A program made the translations under genes and the position numbers. This document shows positions 1-12,135 of a DNA stretch of 64,000 nucleotides, piece by piece. Position 1 is the first letter of the stretch, and every line of letters starts with the position of its first letter. The DNA is taken from the NCBI GenBank assembly GCA_964020155.1, contig OZ026554.1, positions 842,001 through 906,000 on the forward strand, in the 5' to 3' direction. This DNA is from Chondrilla cf. caribensis. Taxonomy: Eukaryota; Porifera; Demospongiae; Chondrillida; Chondrillidae. A model generated the notes under the pieces. The model was not told where the DNA came from, made no database searches, and worked only from the letters and a program-made list of their open reading frames with translations.

Positions 1-370
1 TAGTTAATTAGGTACAGGCAAGGATTGTTTAATTATTGGGTATATATATCCCAGTGTATATGCTCATCCACACAATGGGATACAAGTAATGTTATATGCG
101 GAAATGTTGACTGTACATTTTTATTCTACACATGAATATGTAACCAGGCTACAAAGTGGTACAAGTTGTATTAGTACTTTGTGACATGGATAGCATTGGG
201 TTCCCTAGTGTACACAACTTTACCATATTTGGCAATGCACACAGAATCCAAATAAGTGCCTGACTCTGACCTTGGCACACACACACACATGCAGTCCTTG
301 ATTGAGCAATGTACAACCACAATGAGGCTTCTCATAGGATCTTCACTATGTAGATCCATTGTTATAGATT
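1..370. repeat. Direct repeat unit, first copy (matches 13608-13985)
   Basis: The segment opening with tagttaattaggtacaggc recurs almost unchanged at 13608. Its second half (about 216-450) recurs again at about 30353-30560. It lies upstream of vWA copy A here and upstream of the copy-A relic at 13986, so it probably travelled with a duplicated block. No coding sequence is recognised in it. The window edge cuts the first copy, so its true start is unknown. Confidence 0.85.
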
Positions 371-595
371 ACATGTTCAGTATGTACTCAAGCCGCTGTA
401 AGTAATTGCCAAACTTAGTGCACAAATCGTTTTATATTCATTTAGACTTTTGGTATGTCATGCTCGTTCAAGAAATATATTATTAGGTATAATAATATGT
501 GTTAATACATGTAACTGCCACAGTGAATTTATATTATATTTATACACTCCATTGCCCGGGCAACCACCCCTAATTATATTCCATAAACACGGTGT

Positions 596-668
596 AAGAG
601 GCCACTAGGCCTCTTGGAATAGTTAGACACGGGTTCTAACTATTATAAGAGGCACATGGGCTCTTATA
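596..668. repeat. Three consecutive short hairpins
   Basis: Three inverted repeats sit back to back. 596-615 has arms aagaggcc/ggcctctt. 619-643 has perfect 9-base arms atagttaga/tctaactat. 644-668 has arms tataagag/ctcttata. Just before them is the string aacacggtgtaag, which also occurs inside the inserted element near 41860. They look like the structured end of a non-autonomous mobile element, but no flanking duplication is visible. Confidence 0.6.
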
Positions 669-783
669 AACTTTACTAAATATGGTCAGGTTCAATCATA
701 TTCATAGTAGCTAAAACTAACTGTTACACTAAACAAGGAAATGTTTATATAAACTATGATTACTAAAGTTAACTGTAACACAA

Positions 784-1044
784 CAACAAGTAAAGGTCGA
801 AGGTACGTAGATTCAGCGGCGTGACTTGGATAGGCAATATTTATCGGTGTCGGCTTTCCTCGGGTTTCCTGACTTTCACGCACTGCGGTGCGTACACAAC
901 AAGTAAAGGTCGAAGGTAGATTCAGCGGCTACTTGGATAGGCAATATTTATCGGTGTCGGGTTTCCTGACTTTCACGCACCGCGGTGCGTATTAGTAGCT
1001 AAGTAGTCGTATAAGTAAGGTTACCAATACGCACCGCGATGCGT
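784..1044. repeat. Tandem duplication with three copies of a 16-base palindrome
   Basis: A unit of about 95-110 bases starting aagtaaaggtcgaaggta occurs twice (about 787-893 and 901-990). Each copy ends in a palindrome: ACGCACTGCGGTGCGT at 878-893 and the perfect ACGCACCGCGGTGCGT at 975-990. A third, one-mismatch copy is at 1029-1044. The local GC is well above the surroundings. It may be terminal sequence of a small DNA element or a protein-binding palindrome. There is no coding signal. Confidence 0.7.
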
Positions 1045-1220
1045 AAAAGTTTAGATAATCTATACTAAAACCCGCAATTCGATCGATCTGGGCAGTCGTA
1101 GTCCACGAAATCCCCCATACAAAGGCAAAAGCATCCCGAAGGTTGAGTGAAGCTGCTAGATGACATTATCGATCTTCCCGCCAAGACACAATTGAAGCCC
1201 AGAGGCGGAGTGTATATCAC

Positions 1221-1335
1221 TTGTACAATGGCATTTTGCGGTGTATGGATTATATCTCCACTCGCCCTCGGGCGCTACGCGCCCTCAGGACTCGTGCAGA
1301 TATAATCCATACACCACAAAATGCCATTGTACAAC
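1221..1335. repeat. Long inverted repeat, MITE-like foldback
   Basis: A left arm of about 37 bases (from ttgtacaatggcatttt) pairs with a nearly perfect right arm ending aaaatgccattgtacaa around 1298-1334. The loop is short and GC-rich, with its own gcgctacgcgc palindrome. Open frames across it are a by-product of the foldback. Confidence 0.75.
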
Positions 1336-1459
1336 TAATACATATTGCATGCAGAAAATGGCCGATTTTGATACGCAGAGAATTAGAAATTTGGCTAGAA
1401 TTCGAGCGCAACAGTTCAGATGAATGTAATCACTCCAGTGAATGCTCATATAAACGTAA

Positions 1460-1515
1460 CAAAGACGTCAAGTAATTTGAGTGTGCCCCCACACTCAAAT
1501 TACTTGTCGTCTTTG
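1460..1515. repeat. Inverted repeat with CCCCC loop
   Basis: Arms of about 25 bases (caaagacgtcaagtaatttg and its complement) with one mismatch surround a five-C loop. It lies 125 bases beyond the previous foldback, so both may be parts of one decayed element. Confidence 0.7.
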
Positions 1516-1599
1516 TTTGGTAGCCGCAAGAGTTTTTGAACTCAAATTACTGTACTTGTCTTTTCAATTTGGAAACGGTAATTCATATACTTTATTGCC

Positions 1600-2430
1600 C
1601 TACACTAGTTTCCTATTGACTTTATGTATGTTGCACTTGTCAAATATATAAAATAACTAATTTTATTATGTGTTCTTATACATAACCGCAACAGTGAATT
1701 TATACTATAATACTGTAAGAAAAATATAGTACAAGAGTGAGGTATATGTACATATTGAAACTCAAAGATATGGTACTCAATGTGCCATAAAGGGTTGAGA
1801 TTCATTTATATCAGTTGGACCACATTCACTTTGCTAATATACAGTACAGATTATATTGAATGAATTGAGGGCATAAATGCATTTGACATGCATGTACATG
1901 CTTGTGCATAGCAGTACACATGTGTACATTCCTCACAGCAACTAACCACACACACGCATTTACACTATACATACATTAATATTTTATGTAATACTAAGTC
2001 ATAACAACTGTATTAACACAGTACACCACTCGATTTGTGGTTAGAAGAAGTCATTCTCTGCCAGAGAGACAAACTCACAAGAAGGTATGTAGTTGTCTCC
2101 ACATACGGATGTCAATTTCAGGGTACGGTTTACAATAGGTACTATATACCTGTGACACTTCACTAGATCTTTCTACTTCTACTTAATTGTTGTGCTTGTC
2201 TATTTTGGATTGTACATTAAGTGCTGTGCACATACTTTCCAGTTTAAGTTGTACTGAATGGAGCCCAGCTATTCCTTTAAGTCAACAACACTTCTTATTA
2301 AATTAGTTAGCAATTTTAAGCTATGTCAACAGGATTTAAGGTAACCCACAAGAGCATTACCTATACATGATATAGCATTACCAAGCTCGCCTTTGAGGTA
2401 AAGGTGAAGCTAGAGATACCTTGGATTAGT
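1600..2430. other. Intergenic, no gene seen
   Basis: This AT-rich sequence has short GTAC- and CATG-containing strings and a small open frame without codon structure or splice context. Nothing further is supported. Confidence 0.5.
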
Positions 2431-2913
2431 ACAACTTCAACATGAAAGCCAGTGCTTAATACTGCTCTATCTACAGTATCATGCAATATATGCTATGAGC
2501 TGAGAAGGATGAAACATCTATTAGAAACCATACCACGGTATTGTCCAAAAATGTAGCAGTTCATTTATAGTGTATTGGTCTTCTCAAATACGCTCCGTCA
2601 AGCATGTATATATATATATATATATAATATGGTACATGCACACATGCATATAATTTTTTCAAGCCTACATGACTGAGACCTTGATATGAGACACCAATTG
2701 CACGAATCAATGATTTAGAAAAATAAAGAAGAAAAAGATACATGGAGGGCTCCACTATGTATAGCCCTTTAATGTAGTTAGTAATTACACGTAGATTAGT
2801 GCTGTGTGTTTTATATGCTATAGGACTGCATGGTCCTGAATATTCTATAGTTTCTGTTTATTGATGTATGATGCAATGGGCTTTTGATATCAATTCAAAT
2901 CCCCTCAGTGCCT
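2430..2913. repeat. Downstream flank of copy A, duplicated at about 16555-17006
   Basis: The 3' flank of copy A recurs downstream of pseudogene C. It includes a (TA)n run near 2608-2627 and a 70-base block (agatacatggagggctccac) that also occurs near 6845, 16380, 16830, 19430 and 20980, always downstream of a vWA copy or relic. On the minus strand AATAAA lies at 2862-2857, about 55 bases past the stop codon of copy A, and is a plausible polyadenylation signal. Confidence 0.7.
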
Positions 2914-5276
2914 TTATTTTCGACAGCTTCTACCATCATGTCCCACGCAGGAATAGACGGGATTGCCACTTTCATCAGTTATAGCCAGAAGCTGTTGGAT
3001 GATTGCAAACAGTTGTTGCAGTTCAGCAAAGGTTTCAACTCTAAAGATATTGGTGCCCACACCATTGGTCAGTGCCCTCACAGATGCATAGTCCACACTG
3101 CCTATTCCTATGCCAAATGTGTTAATATTGGCTCGATCATGAAGACACTTCACTGTGAGATTCAAGGTGTGTTGACACGGTCCATTGTGCTTGCTATCAG
3201 TCAGAAGCACAACATCAATATCAGATGTGTTGATTCCCTGTGGTAGTCCACACTGCGAGCTCAGAATGTGGTCACATGCACACTTGATAGCATCTGTGGT
3301 GTGGGTGGCAGGTCCATCTCTGTATTGAGCACGTAGTATTGCATTCTTAATGTCACGTCTGTCATTATAGCAGTTAAAGCAAAACTCGAGATTGATGTCA
3401 CTGCCATAGGTAATGAGGGCCACCTTCACATAGTTGCAAAGTAATTCTGAAATACTGGCAATAACTTTCTTGAAAGCATTAAATGTGGTACTACTTGCAC
3501 TCCCTGATGTGTCTACAATGAAAAGTACGTATCTTGTTCTGTGGTTATTGGTACATCGACGTTTCTTTCTGTTTTTATGAATGTTGATAATATGTTTCTC
3601 CAAGTCATATTCTTTGATTCGGATAGATTCACTGATGACTGATGACTCTTCATTTACTGACCTTTTCCCTGTCAGCGATTTATAGACAAAATAAAAGACA
3701 CACATTATAAGAGCATAATATTGCTGGAGTGAAGCATATACAATGTGACACCCTCAAACTAGTAAATAGCACATTCCATGGTATGTCAGATTTCAGTGAC
3801 TCAGTTTCATAATGACTGTTCCTCAATGTAATTGGACGAATTGAGTCATGTATTCCAGTTGGAAGTTTTTTGATGTACTTTGGTCATGTAGTCGGTGCAC
3901 AATGCTTTAAATGACTTACTGCACATAATGTCATAGGTACCTTATATATTAATCTATTGCTTCATTGAATGATAAAATGGATAATATTATTATTATACAG
4001 ATATGTAAATGCTAGTATTCGAAGGCAGCTAGTACTATTTCATTGTGCATGGCACATGTACAGTCACTATTCAAGGGTGGCTACTATTCAAGTTGTGGCT
4101 TTTATTCAAATGAATGATTGTCACATTCAACAAGAATGTATAGCTGCATTGCCGACAGATTAGCTGTTTGCGAAACTTTTCAGACTTTGGACCTATAGAA
4201 ATGTTGTTTCAGCTGTTAAACTCATTATCACCCTTTATTCCAGGACCTAAATTTGTTTAGATCCGGAGGGTTATCATCAAGCTGCATTTCTCAATGCTTC
4301 AAAAAGACGAAAGCTTATTAAACGAACAAATATATAATTGTTTAGCATGTACACAGTGTTTGATGAATTTAAAGTGCACAAGGATTTCGAAGATAATTGT
4401 ACAGCACCAACCTGTCGAAGAGTCACATCCAATGTTCCTACAGACTCTATTGTTACTCTGATGTGTAGCATTAGGGCAATATCCATATGTAGGACACATT
4501 GCATGACGATAACTACGAGATAAAGTATTCGTTGAAGCTCGTGAAGGTGGACTGTTTGCGGAAGGAACTTTTGCTGAGTGTTCACCATCAACTCCAAGAC
4601 GAAGCGTTTTGATGAATAAGATGGCTTTTTGATTCAGTGTGGGCTCACCTGAAGAATAAAGTTGTAATGAAATCATTATAGGAGGTAATCAATACTGATT
4701 CATATCAGATCCTATGTGTTTTGAATGTGATATACGTACATTGTCAAATGTTGAAGCTGGTATGTACTTACTATGTGGATATTGTTATCCTTTCAATTCA
4801 CACAAATATCTCTTTTTGAAATAATAACAGACTGAGTGCAGGAATTATGTTTGACTCGCTATTCACAAAATATACAGTACCATGAGGTGTTGTGGATTGT
4901 GTCTAGATATGTCACTGAAAAGGACAGTGAACCAAACATTCGTGGAGCTATTGTAACTAATTTGACAATTAGGCTCACATTCATATTCAGCTTCACTTTC
5001 AGGTAGAAGGTGACTTTCACAAGCTGGAGTAGAAGCGGTTCGTGCTCTTTTGTGCTGTCTGACCTTTCCTGAATTGCATCTGGAATCATTCTTGAGCACT
5101 CCCGTGTAGGACCACTCACTCCAGGGACCATAAGCACATGGTGATGATTCATTGCAATGAGAGAAAAGATGCGGTAAATGAAACCTCAATCTGGAGTCAC
5201 AACTAACAGCTGCATCACCGTACTCTGTTGATAGCATCAGCAATGCAAGACAAAGCCAGGTAACAAGGAATGTCAT
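2914..5276 (-). CDS. Secreted TSR-like/vWA protein, copy A (3 exons)
   Basis: Exons on the minus strand are 5276-4979, 4648-4412 and 3668-2914. They join in frame at phase-1 introns to about 429 residues. Exon 1 has a signal peptide (MTFLVTWLCLALL) and a Cys-rich domain with YGPWSEWSYTG and KVRQHKRAR, resembling a thrombospondin type-1 repeat. Exon 2 has EPTLNQKAILFIKTLRLG and CPNATHQSNNRVCRNIGC with no repeat linker. Exon 3 opens with GKRS, then RKKR near residue 212, then a vWA domain whose MIDAS reads DTSGS (about 231), a TTDAIKC threonine and LTDSKHNG. The tail is CVGHDGRSC. The exon 2 donor is gttggt; an earlier GT at the same phase would lose the last Cys. Exon 3 is 63 bases shorter than in B and D, all in the propeptide. 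The product is probably extracellular. Its ligand is unknown. Confidence 0.8.
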
Positions 5277-5321
5277 GATGCTGTTTGTAAAGGTAGTTAA
5301 CTGGCTACAAGGATACATCTC

Positions 5322-5329
5322 CTTTTATA
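5322..5329 (-). promoter_or_regulatory. TATA box of copy A
   Basis: TATAAAAG on the minus strand lies 46 bases before the ATG at 5276. The same box at nearly the same distance precedes copies B, C and D. Confidence 0.65.
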
Positions 5330-6330
5330 ACATTGCCTGGTACTTGTATACACAAAGGTTTAATTGATTAGTCAACAGTGATTTATTCCCCAAGTTGTGA
5401 ACAATTAGTCATAATAAAACTGTTTACACATTCTTCCTGTCCTATATATATCTCAGGTAATAGCATCACTGATGACATCCATACAAGCTCATCAGTGTCA
5501 TAATAGCAGTGTATACAAATATATGAGTATTGTGTATTATGCACCAAAGTGTTCTATTATGAATACAATGTACATACTGGAGGTGACCTGTACATATTAT
5601 TTCTATTTATCTTAATTTCTAATGTACTGAGGATAGACAGTAATATGTGTTTTTCTCATAATGTTATTATTCATTTTGAGGTGATCGAGGGTGTACATAC
5701 TGTCTGTCATTGAATCCTATAGTGGTTTAAGAATTTGGTAATTATTGAATAATGTGCTGAGTGGGCTTCTTAATTGTTATTAGAATCAGGTGTCCAATTA
5801 GATTGATTGAAAGTCTGCTATTAACAAATGTTATTGGATGTTAAATTGGAATAATACCATAAAATTCCATAGTAGAACCCTCAAAAATGTGCTTTCTGGT
5901 TCCTTTAGTCAAAATAAACATGTTCATACACCTCGGATGGACTATTCAGTACACATTATTATATCGATCATTATTAAGACTGTAATATACTACTTCACAG
6001 TGTCCAGAATATGCTATTGTTGAGGTTTATGTGCCTTATATCTTTTGTGGAATGGAAAACACCTATGGATGGTAAGTTTACAAGTCTTAGACTTATATAC
6101 TATAATAGTAATAATTTATGATGCTGGATTCTTTGTGGACTATAGACATTAATATGGACACTGCATACTGTTGGGGCATGACCATATAATGCTATACAAT
6201 AGTTACACTTTGTCGATATCTCACACGATGTGAGATTCACTAATTTCATTTGTGAATTTAACCACACTTGACAACATGTTAATTATGTATGGTACTACAA
6301 TAGTTATCCCTGTGATAAATGGCTGGAATA
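5330..6330. other. Intergenic, no gene seen
   Basis: AT-rich DNA upstream of copy A with no recognisable coding exon, RNA gene or repeat boundary. The last 320 bases begin the block that recurs at about 15475-16550. Confidence 0.5.
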
Positions 6331-6990
6331 CTACTGGTTTCCACTAACATTGCATGCCACCAATCCAACCCATTTTAAAACAACAACAATGACACAGACG
6401 GACAAGGCGGAATACATCCTATAACTAGACCAACCACCCTATTATTATTTTAGTAATGCAAACAGTATATATAGAAAGATCTTCTCGGTTGTTCTCTGCT
6501 AAAGTTATTAATGTCCTTGGTAGTAAATTCCATAATATCATCAATTTTTGTGATGAAACTGATAACTGCAGCGTACACTGCTCAATAAATAAAACGACTT
6601 GAATGCCATCTTCATTCCTATTTAATACTGATTATAATGTGTATAATATTACTATAATATGAAAGCTACGTATATCCACACATGATGATAAAATTGCAAG
6701 CTTTTCTTGATCTAAAATAGACTGATATATCACAGGTTGTAGCTATTGTAAACCATACTCCAGTTCAGTCCAGTCCAGAAATGTGGCAATTATTCTTATG
6801 TGTACAGTATTGGTATCAATGATTTAGAAGAAAAAGAGAAGAAAAAGATACATAGAGGGCTCCACTATCTATAGCCCTCTAATGTGGTGTGTAATTACAC
6901 GTACGTAGATTAATACTATCAGTAATGTACTACATTCTATAGTTGCTGTTTATGCATGTATGATGTAGTGCATCTTTGATATCTTCTTAA
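6010..6990. repeat. Downstream flank of copy B, duplicated at about 15475-16550
   Basis: A block of about 1 kb, recognisable by ggaatggaaaacacctatgg near 6050 and 15485 and by the polypurine block near 6835 and 16370, occurs in both places in the same order. It shows that pseudogene C has inherited a B-type flank. Confidence 0.75.
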
Positions 6991-7005
6991 ATCACCCCGG
7001 TGCCA

Positions 7006-9000
7006 TTATTTCTGACAGCTTCTACCATCATGTCCCACACAGGAATAGACGGGATTGCCACTTTCATCAGTTGTTGCCAGAAGCTGTTTGATGAGTGTAA
7101 ACAGTTGTTGCAGTTGAGCAAAGTTTTCAACTCTGAAGATATTGGTGCCCACACCATTGGTTAGTGCCGTCGCAGATGCATAGTCCACACTGCCTATTCC
7201 TATGCCAAATGTGTTAATATTGGCTCGATCATGAAGACACTTCACTGTGAGATTCAAGTTGCTTTGGCAAGGCCCATCGTGTTCGCCATCAGTTAGAAGC
7301 ACAACATCAATATCAGATGTGTTGATTCCCTGTGGTAGTCCACACTGCGAGCTCAGAATGTGGTCACATGCACACTTGATAGCATCTGTGGTGTGGGTGG
7401 CAGGTCCATGTCTGTATCGAGCACGTAGTATTGCCTGTTTAATATCACGTCTGTCATTATAGCAGTTAAAACAGAATTCCAGATTGATATAGCGCTCATA
7501 AGTCAAAAGGGCAACCTTTAAATGGTCACAGAGTGTTTCAGAAATATCTGCTATTACATTTTTAGCTGCGTTGAAGTTTGCCTCGCCAATGCTTCCTGAT
7601 GTGTCAAGGATAAATAGAACATATCTCTTCTTAGTGCATCTAGTTTGCCGCTTGGCTCTGTCATCATGGATGGTATCAATATATTTTCCCAAGTCAAATT
7701 CTTCCACAGGGATGGATGGATCCAACCTTTCCAAAGGCTTAGGTTTCGAATCAGCTAATTCAGTACGATTATCCACTGTCCATTGTGGTTCCTGAGTGAA
7801 CTCTTCATTTGCGGACCTTTTCCCTTGAATATGGAAAAGAACCTGAATTAAACTCTTATTATATTTGATAATATTATGGTACATAACAATGAAACCGAAT
7901 TATTAACCAGATATATGCTTTAGGTAACAAAAGTATGTCGAACTGTAGAGTTCCCTGTGATTATCAATGAGTATGTTAATTTGTGATTATGTGTGAGAGT
8001 ATACACTTCAATATCTATGGATTTTCTGTACAGTAGTTTAATTATTGTATTGTATTGTATAATCATATTTATCCTGGGTGAGAGGCCTTTAGTCAAATAC
8101 TATTTTGCAAGGCGCCCAGATTAACAATGGGTATGTTAATTTGTAACCATATGGGATAGTACACTCAAATATTTCTGGATTTTCTGTACAGTAGTAATGA
8201 TGTGTAATGTCAGGAGCAGGTGCAATTGCCATGGTGCACATGATCAGGTGTGTGTGTGTGTCTGGATGTGTCTGAGTAATATAATATGATATACATAGCC
8301 ATAACATACAGACCCTATTGTTTGGCTGCTGTGTAGCAGTGGGGCAGAATCCGTATGTAGGAGCCTGACGATATCTACGAGGATGAGTAACTGGAGTGTC
8401 TGTAGTTGGGTTGTCAGCATCACTTCCAAGCCGGAGTTTCTTAATGAATAATATGGCTTTTTGATTCAATGTTGGTTCACCTGAAAAATCAAGGGTTTGT
8501 AGTAGGTCAACATAGGGTGTAAAAAATATCACTGTCAGTAAATAATGTATTATCGTCATTAACAAAGTTATTATTTATTGACAACAAAAGCCAAAGAATA
8601 TGTACCTGAATACATTAGTATGCTTACTTTGTGTGTACTGTGCCTACCATAGAGATGGTATACATGTGCACTATGCATCTTACACTGGATTGTCATACAT
8701 ACATTCATATTTGGCTTGACTTTCAGGTTGAAGTTCTTTCGTACAATTCGGAGTAGAAGCAATTCTTGTTCTGTTGTGCTGCCTGACCTTGTTCGAGTCG
8801 CACCTGGAATCACTCTTGAGCACTCCGGTGTAAAACCACCTACTCCAGGGTCCATAAGCACATGGTGGGGGATCATTGCAATGAGTGAAAAGACGTGGGA
8901 AAATATTTCTCAGCCTGGAGTTGCAACTAACAGCTGCATCGCCGTAGTCTGCTGATATGAACAGCAGTGCGAGACAAAACCAGATAGCAATGAATACCAT
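7006..9000 (-). CDS. Secreted TSR-like/vWA protein, copy B (3 exons)
   Basis: Exons are 9000-8703, 8480-8310 and 7823-7006, all with phase-1 joins, giving about 428 residues. The signal peptide is MVFIAIWFCLALLFI. The TSR-like domain carries CAYGPWSRWFYTGV. The Cys codon closing that domain is split across intron 1 (T|GT), as in every copy. Exon 2 is the shortest of the family: EPTLNQKAILFIKKLRLG, a short linker and TYGFCPTATQQPNNRV. Compared with D it has lost 21 bases at the 3' end, removing CRNIGCN while keeping a GTATGT donor. Exon 3 has KRSANEE, an acidic propeptide, RAKR (about 212-215), vWA with DTSGS (about 230), TTDAIKC and LTDGEHDG, and the tail CVGHDGRSC. It is probably secreted and processed at the two basic sites. 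Confidence 0.8.
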
Positions 9001-9052
9001 GATGCTGTTTGCATAGGTAAGTACCTAGCTGCATGCAGGGCTACTTCATCTC

Positions 9053-9060
9053 CTTTTATA
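9053..9060 (-). promoter_or_regulatory. TATA box of copy B
   Basis: TATAAAAG on the minus strand lies 53 bases before the ATG at 9000, in a flank nearly identical to those of C and D. Confidence 0.7.
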
Positions 9061-10642
9061 GCAATTTTGTGTACCAGTAATTGAATAATCAATAGTTAGA
9101 AGTTTCAGGAGGTCAAGGTGCAGACAGCTTATGGATAACTTCCAAAACAGGTTGATATTTCACAGTGGGTTAGGTTTACAAAATTAAACCAATTACCCCC
9201 CCATGGTCCCACTCACTGTAGTAAAGTACAAAAGTATAAAGTAAGTAATAAGTAACAGTATAAAGTACTCATTAAGTGGGTACCTTCATTTTGTATATGG
9301 CTACATTTCCATGGCTATCACACTTACAAGACTGTCTGCATGGTAGGATCAGTTGTACAGTTATGACCCAAAGCATATATAAGAGCACCTTCTATGTAAA
9401 GGGAATAATCAAACTGTGAGTTGTTTAATACACTATTTCCTGCATTTGTTTGGTCTTTCTCTTCAGAATTTTGTCAATTTTGTACCTACTATACAATACT
9501 ATATTCTCAGAAACGTGTACGCATTTGCAGCTGTTGTGGAATACTTCCGTGAATCTGTGAACATCTGTGCATCCATGGTAAGCTAACTATTTATTGGTTC
9601 CATACAGTACGTATGTGTGTTATAACTTCAAACCTTAGCACCATTATAACAGTGTGTTGAAACAGTGCCAAGCAAGCTTTGCAGACATGTCCCTTTATGT
9701 ACACATGTTTATAACTGCTGTCAAAAGCACAATCCTTCTGAATTGGAATTTTGTCAGTATGTACATATTGTGAATGCATTACTTGTCAATAATGTGTTCA
9801 AGTAAACCAATTTATAGCCATGTCAGTACAATTCTTAAACTGACAATATGCTGATTGTTTGCATGTTGTGCTGTTTGTTTGTTTGTATATCTGAGTCAAG
9901 ATAAAGGGACTAAATACAGTAGGCTTCAAGGTTAACAAGCAGTAGCTTGACACATCTAAAACATTACATTGTATGGTCCTGTAGCTCGGTCATTTCAGCG
10001 TACAATATGCCATATGTACCCTCATTTCCAGATACAATTCAAACCTCTCTCTCTTCTTATCTTTTGTATTAATGAGTATAAATCAATGGACAGACCCCTC
10101 CATATGTGCTTAGAAGTTGCTACCTTGCCATACGAACTTTGGGAGTACAGCCATAAAGATAACATCTACTGGAAAAACGTTGTGGTTAGAAATTGAAATG
10201 TTGATACATACATGTTAATGGAGCAGAAGAGTGTTCAGAGCTCAACAAACCCTTCGATTCACCTATTCATCTAGAATTTAGATTGTGGATAAAATCAAGG
10301 ACCTCACATAGCATTAATTATGCATATGGGATGTAGAATGATACTCAAATGATCCAGTCCACAACTTTTATATTATCCTTAAATATTGTCTGTTCATTTA
10401 ACCTGCATTGTCTAAGTACATGTCCCAAAATCAGTATATACTATATAATATATATATTAAATATATAGTTGTATCCATTCTCAGTGGGTTATACAGCACA
10501 CATGTTTGTTTCATTGAGAACAAGGGTGCAGCCTGAGTTGTCATTTAGGTTTGTATCTCCTGCAGCCTGACTGGAAGGATACAGTTGATATGTGTCATGG
10601 TGGCTGTACTCAGTATTGTGCCTATTCAGTGTTGTGTCTTAC

Positions 10643-10793
10643 TACCATATAGCGTGAAATTTTCTTGGGATGAAATTTTCGTGGATGCTGGCCATAGTCA
10701 CGAGATAGAACAATGAAAATGCCTAATTCGCGGATGTTTGGCCAAACAAATCCAAGAAAATTTTGTCCTGCGAAAATTTCCCTCTATACGGTA
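10643..10793. mobile_element. MITE of the TACCRTATA family, about 150 bp
   Basis: The element starts taccatatagcgtgaaattt and ends with the complement, aaatttccctctatacggta. It is non-coding. The paralogous stretch near 25585 lacks it, giving a clear empty site. Related copies are at 24158-24489 and 54554-54708. Confidence 0.8.
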
Positions 10794-11935
10794 TATACTT
10801 GTACATAGTCGCTGCGTTAGTATTACTATTGTATTGTGATAATTGGAGGGCAATGTTGTGATTGAAGTGTGATTGAGTGCAGCTAGGATAATGATTAATT
10901 TGTGAAGATATTTATCACCTGAGCAATATTGGAGGAAATGGGCTTATTTAGAGGATATAAGCTTGCTCTTTCCTTGCATCCACCGCCCATACACCACGAT
11001 ACATTAAGAAATGTAACATTACGATTTATAAACCAGGGGTTGGACTACTGGTTATATCATTCAACGTACCCTAAAGATCTTTATGGTGCATATAAAGTCA
11101 TAGGTCTGAACACCTAACATCTGAGCCCTTTCAGTTAGACCAAGTGAATTCCATGGGCTGAGAGGGTCATGGACCAGTGGTCAAAATAAACATGTTTATT
11201 CATTTGTTCCCATGCATTGCTTGAAAATAACTAATGGGTTCGAATGCATAGACATGACATTGTTTGTTATGACCACTAGTTTATGATCCACTCAGCCCAT
11301 TGAGTATACTAACTTATTTCAATTGAGAGGATTCAAATGTTAGGGTGCCTGCTATGAGAACTGTTATGTTGTTTCCCAGTGCTCAAAGTTGCAATTGCCC
11401 AATACTTCAGCTACCCCACTACCTACATGCCTATGTACACGAGGCACATTTTATGCATTCATCAAAAATGCTATTTAACTCCTCTGGGAGAATTCTATAG
11501 CGAGCAATATAATAATATAATTATTATGAGACATCAAGGGTATAATATTATCTAGAGATAGTCTTAGATAGATATATGGAATTGTACATGGAGTCATGAG
11601 CAGGCAGAATTTACTTCCATTTAGCCTCAGAACGCGTAGTATGGAGTATAGTATCCATGTACTATAGTATAGAGATTGGCCACAGTGCCATCCCATGTAT
11701 TGCATCTGGGTACATATTTGATATGGATGTATGTGCATGCGTGCACAAGTGTGTGGGTAGGAGCTTTAAGACTGCTAGTATCTTATTGGAACCCACAGTA
11801 TGCAAATATTCTATTTAACCCGAGTAGCACTTGGTATCACATTCTTATAAAAATTGGTAAAGTTTCAATCAAATTAGATTTCAATTCAATGTGATTGTTT
11901 CCATTATAATGAATAACTGAAGCCTTTGCAAATAA

Positions 11936-12135
11936 ACTATCAATGGTAATAGATGGTTGTGGGGTCATGAGCTTTCATCATAACAAACATGTTTACACAT
12001 TGGTTCGCATGGGTTTATAGTGGGCTTCTCATTACCTATCATGTCCCTGTTCAAGCATTGTACCTTCTTGCAGTACATGCAGTGTCCATTGAGTACACAT
12101 ACTTCATGTGTGTTTCATAGATACATAGTGTAGAG
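11936..12135. repeat. R2 dispersed repeat, copy 1 of 5
   Basis: A unit of about 200 bases carries catgagctttcatcataac, aaacatgtttacacattggt and cctatcatgtccctgttcaa. Further copies are at about 13088-13275, 27066-27240, 28152-28345 and 29978-30190. All have the same orientation and show no protein coding. Confidence 0.75.

Noticed and set aside
2884..3246. Plus-strand frame of 120 codons
   Set aside because: It is antisense to the vWA exon of copy A.
11230..11255. GGTTCGAAT string resembling a tRNA B box (also near 26027)
   Set aside because: Part of the duplicated block with no A box or acceptor stem.
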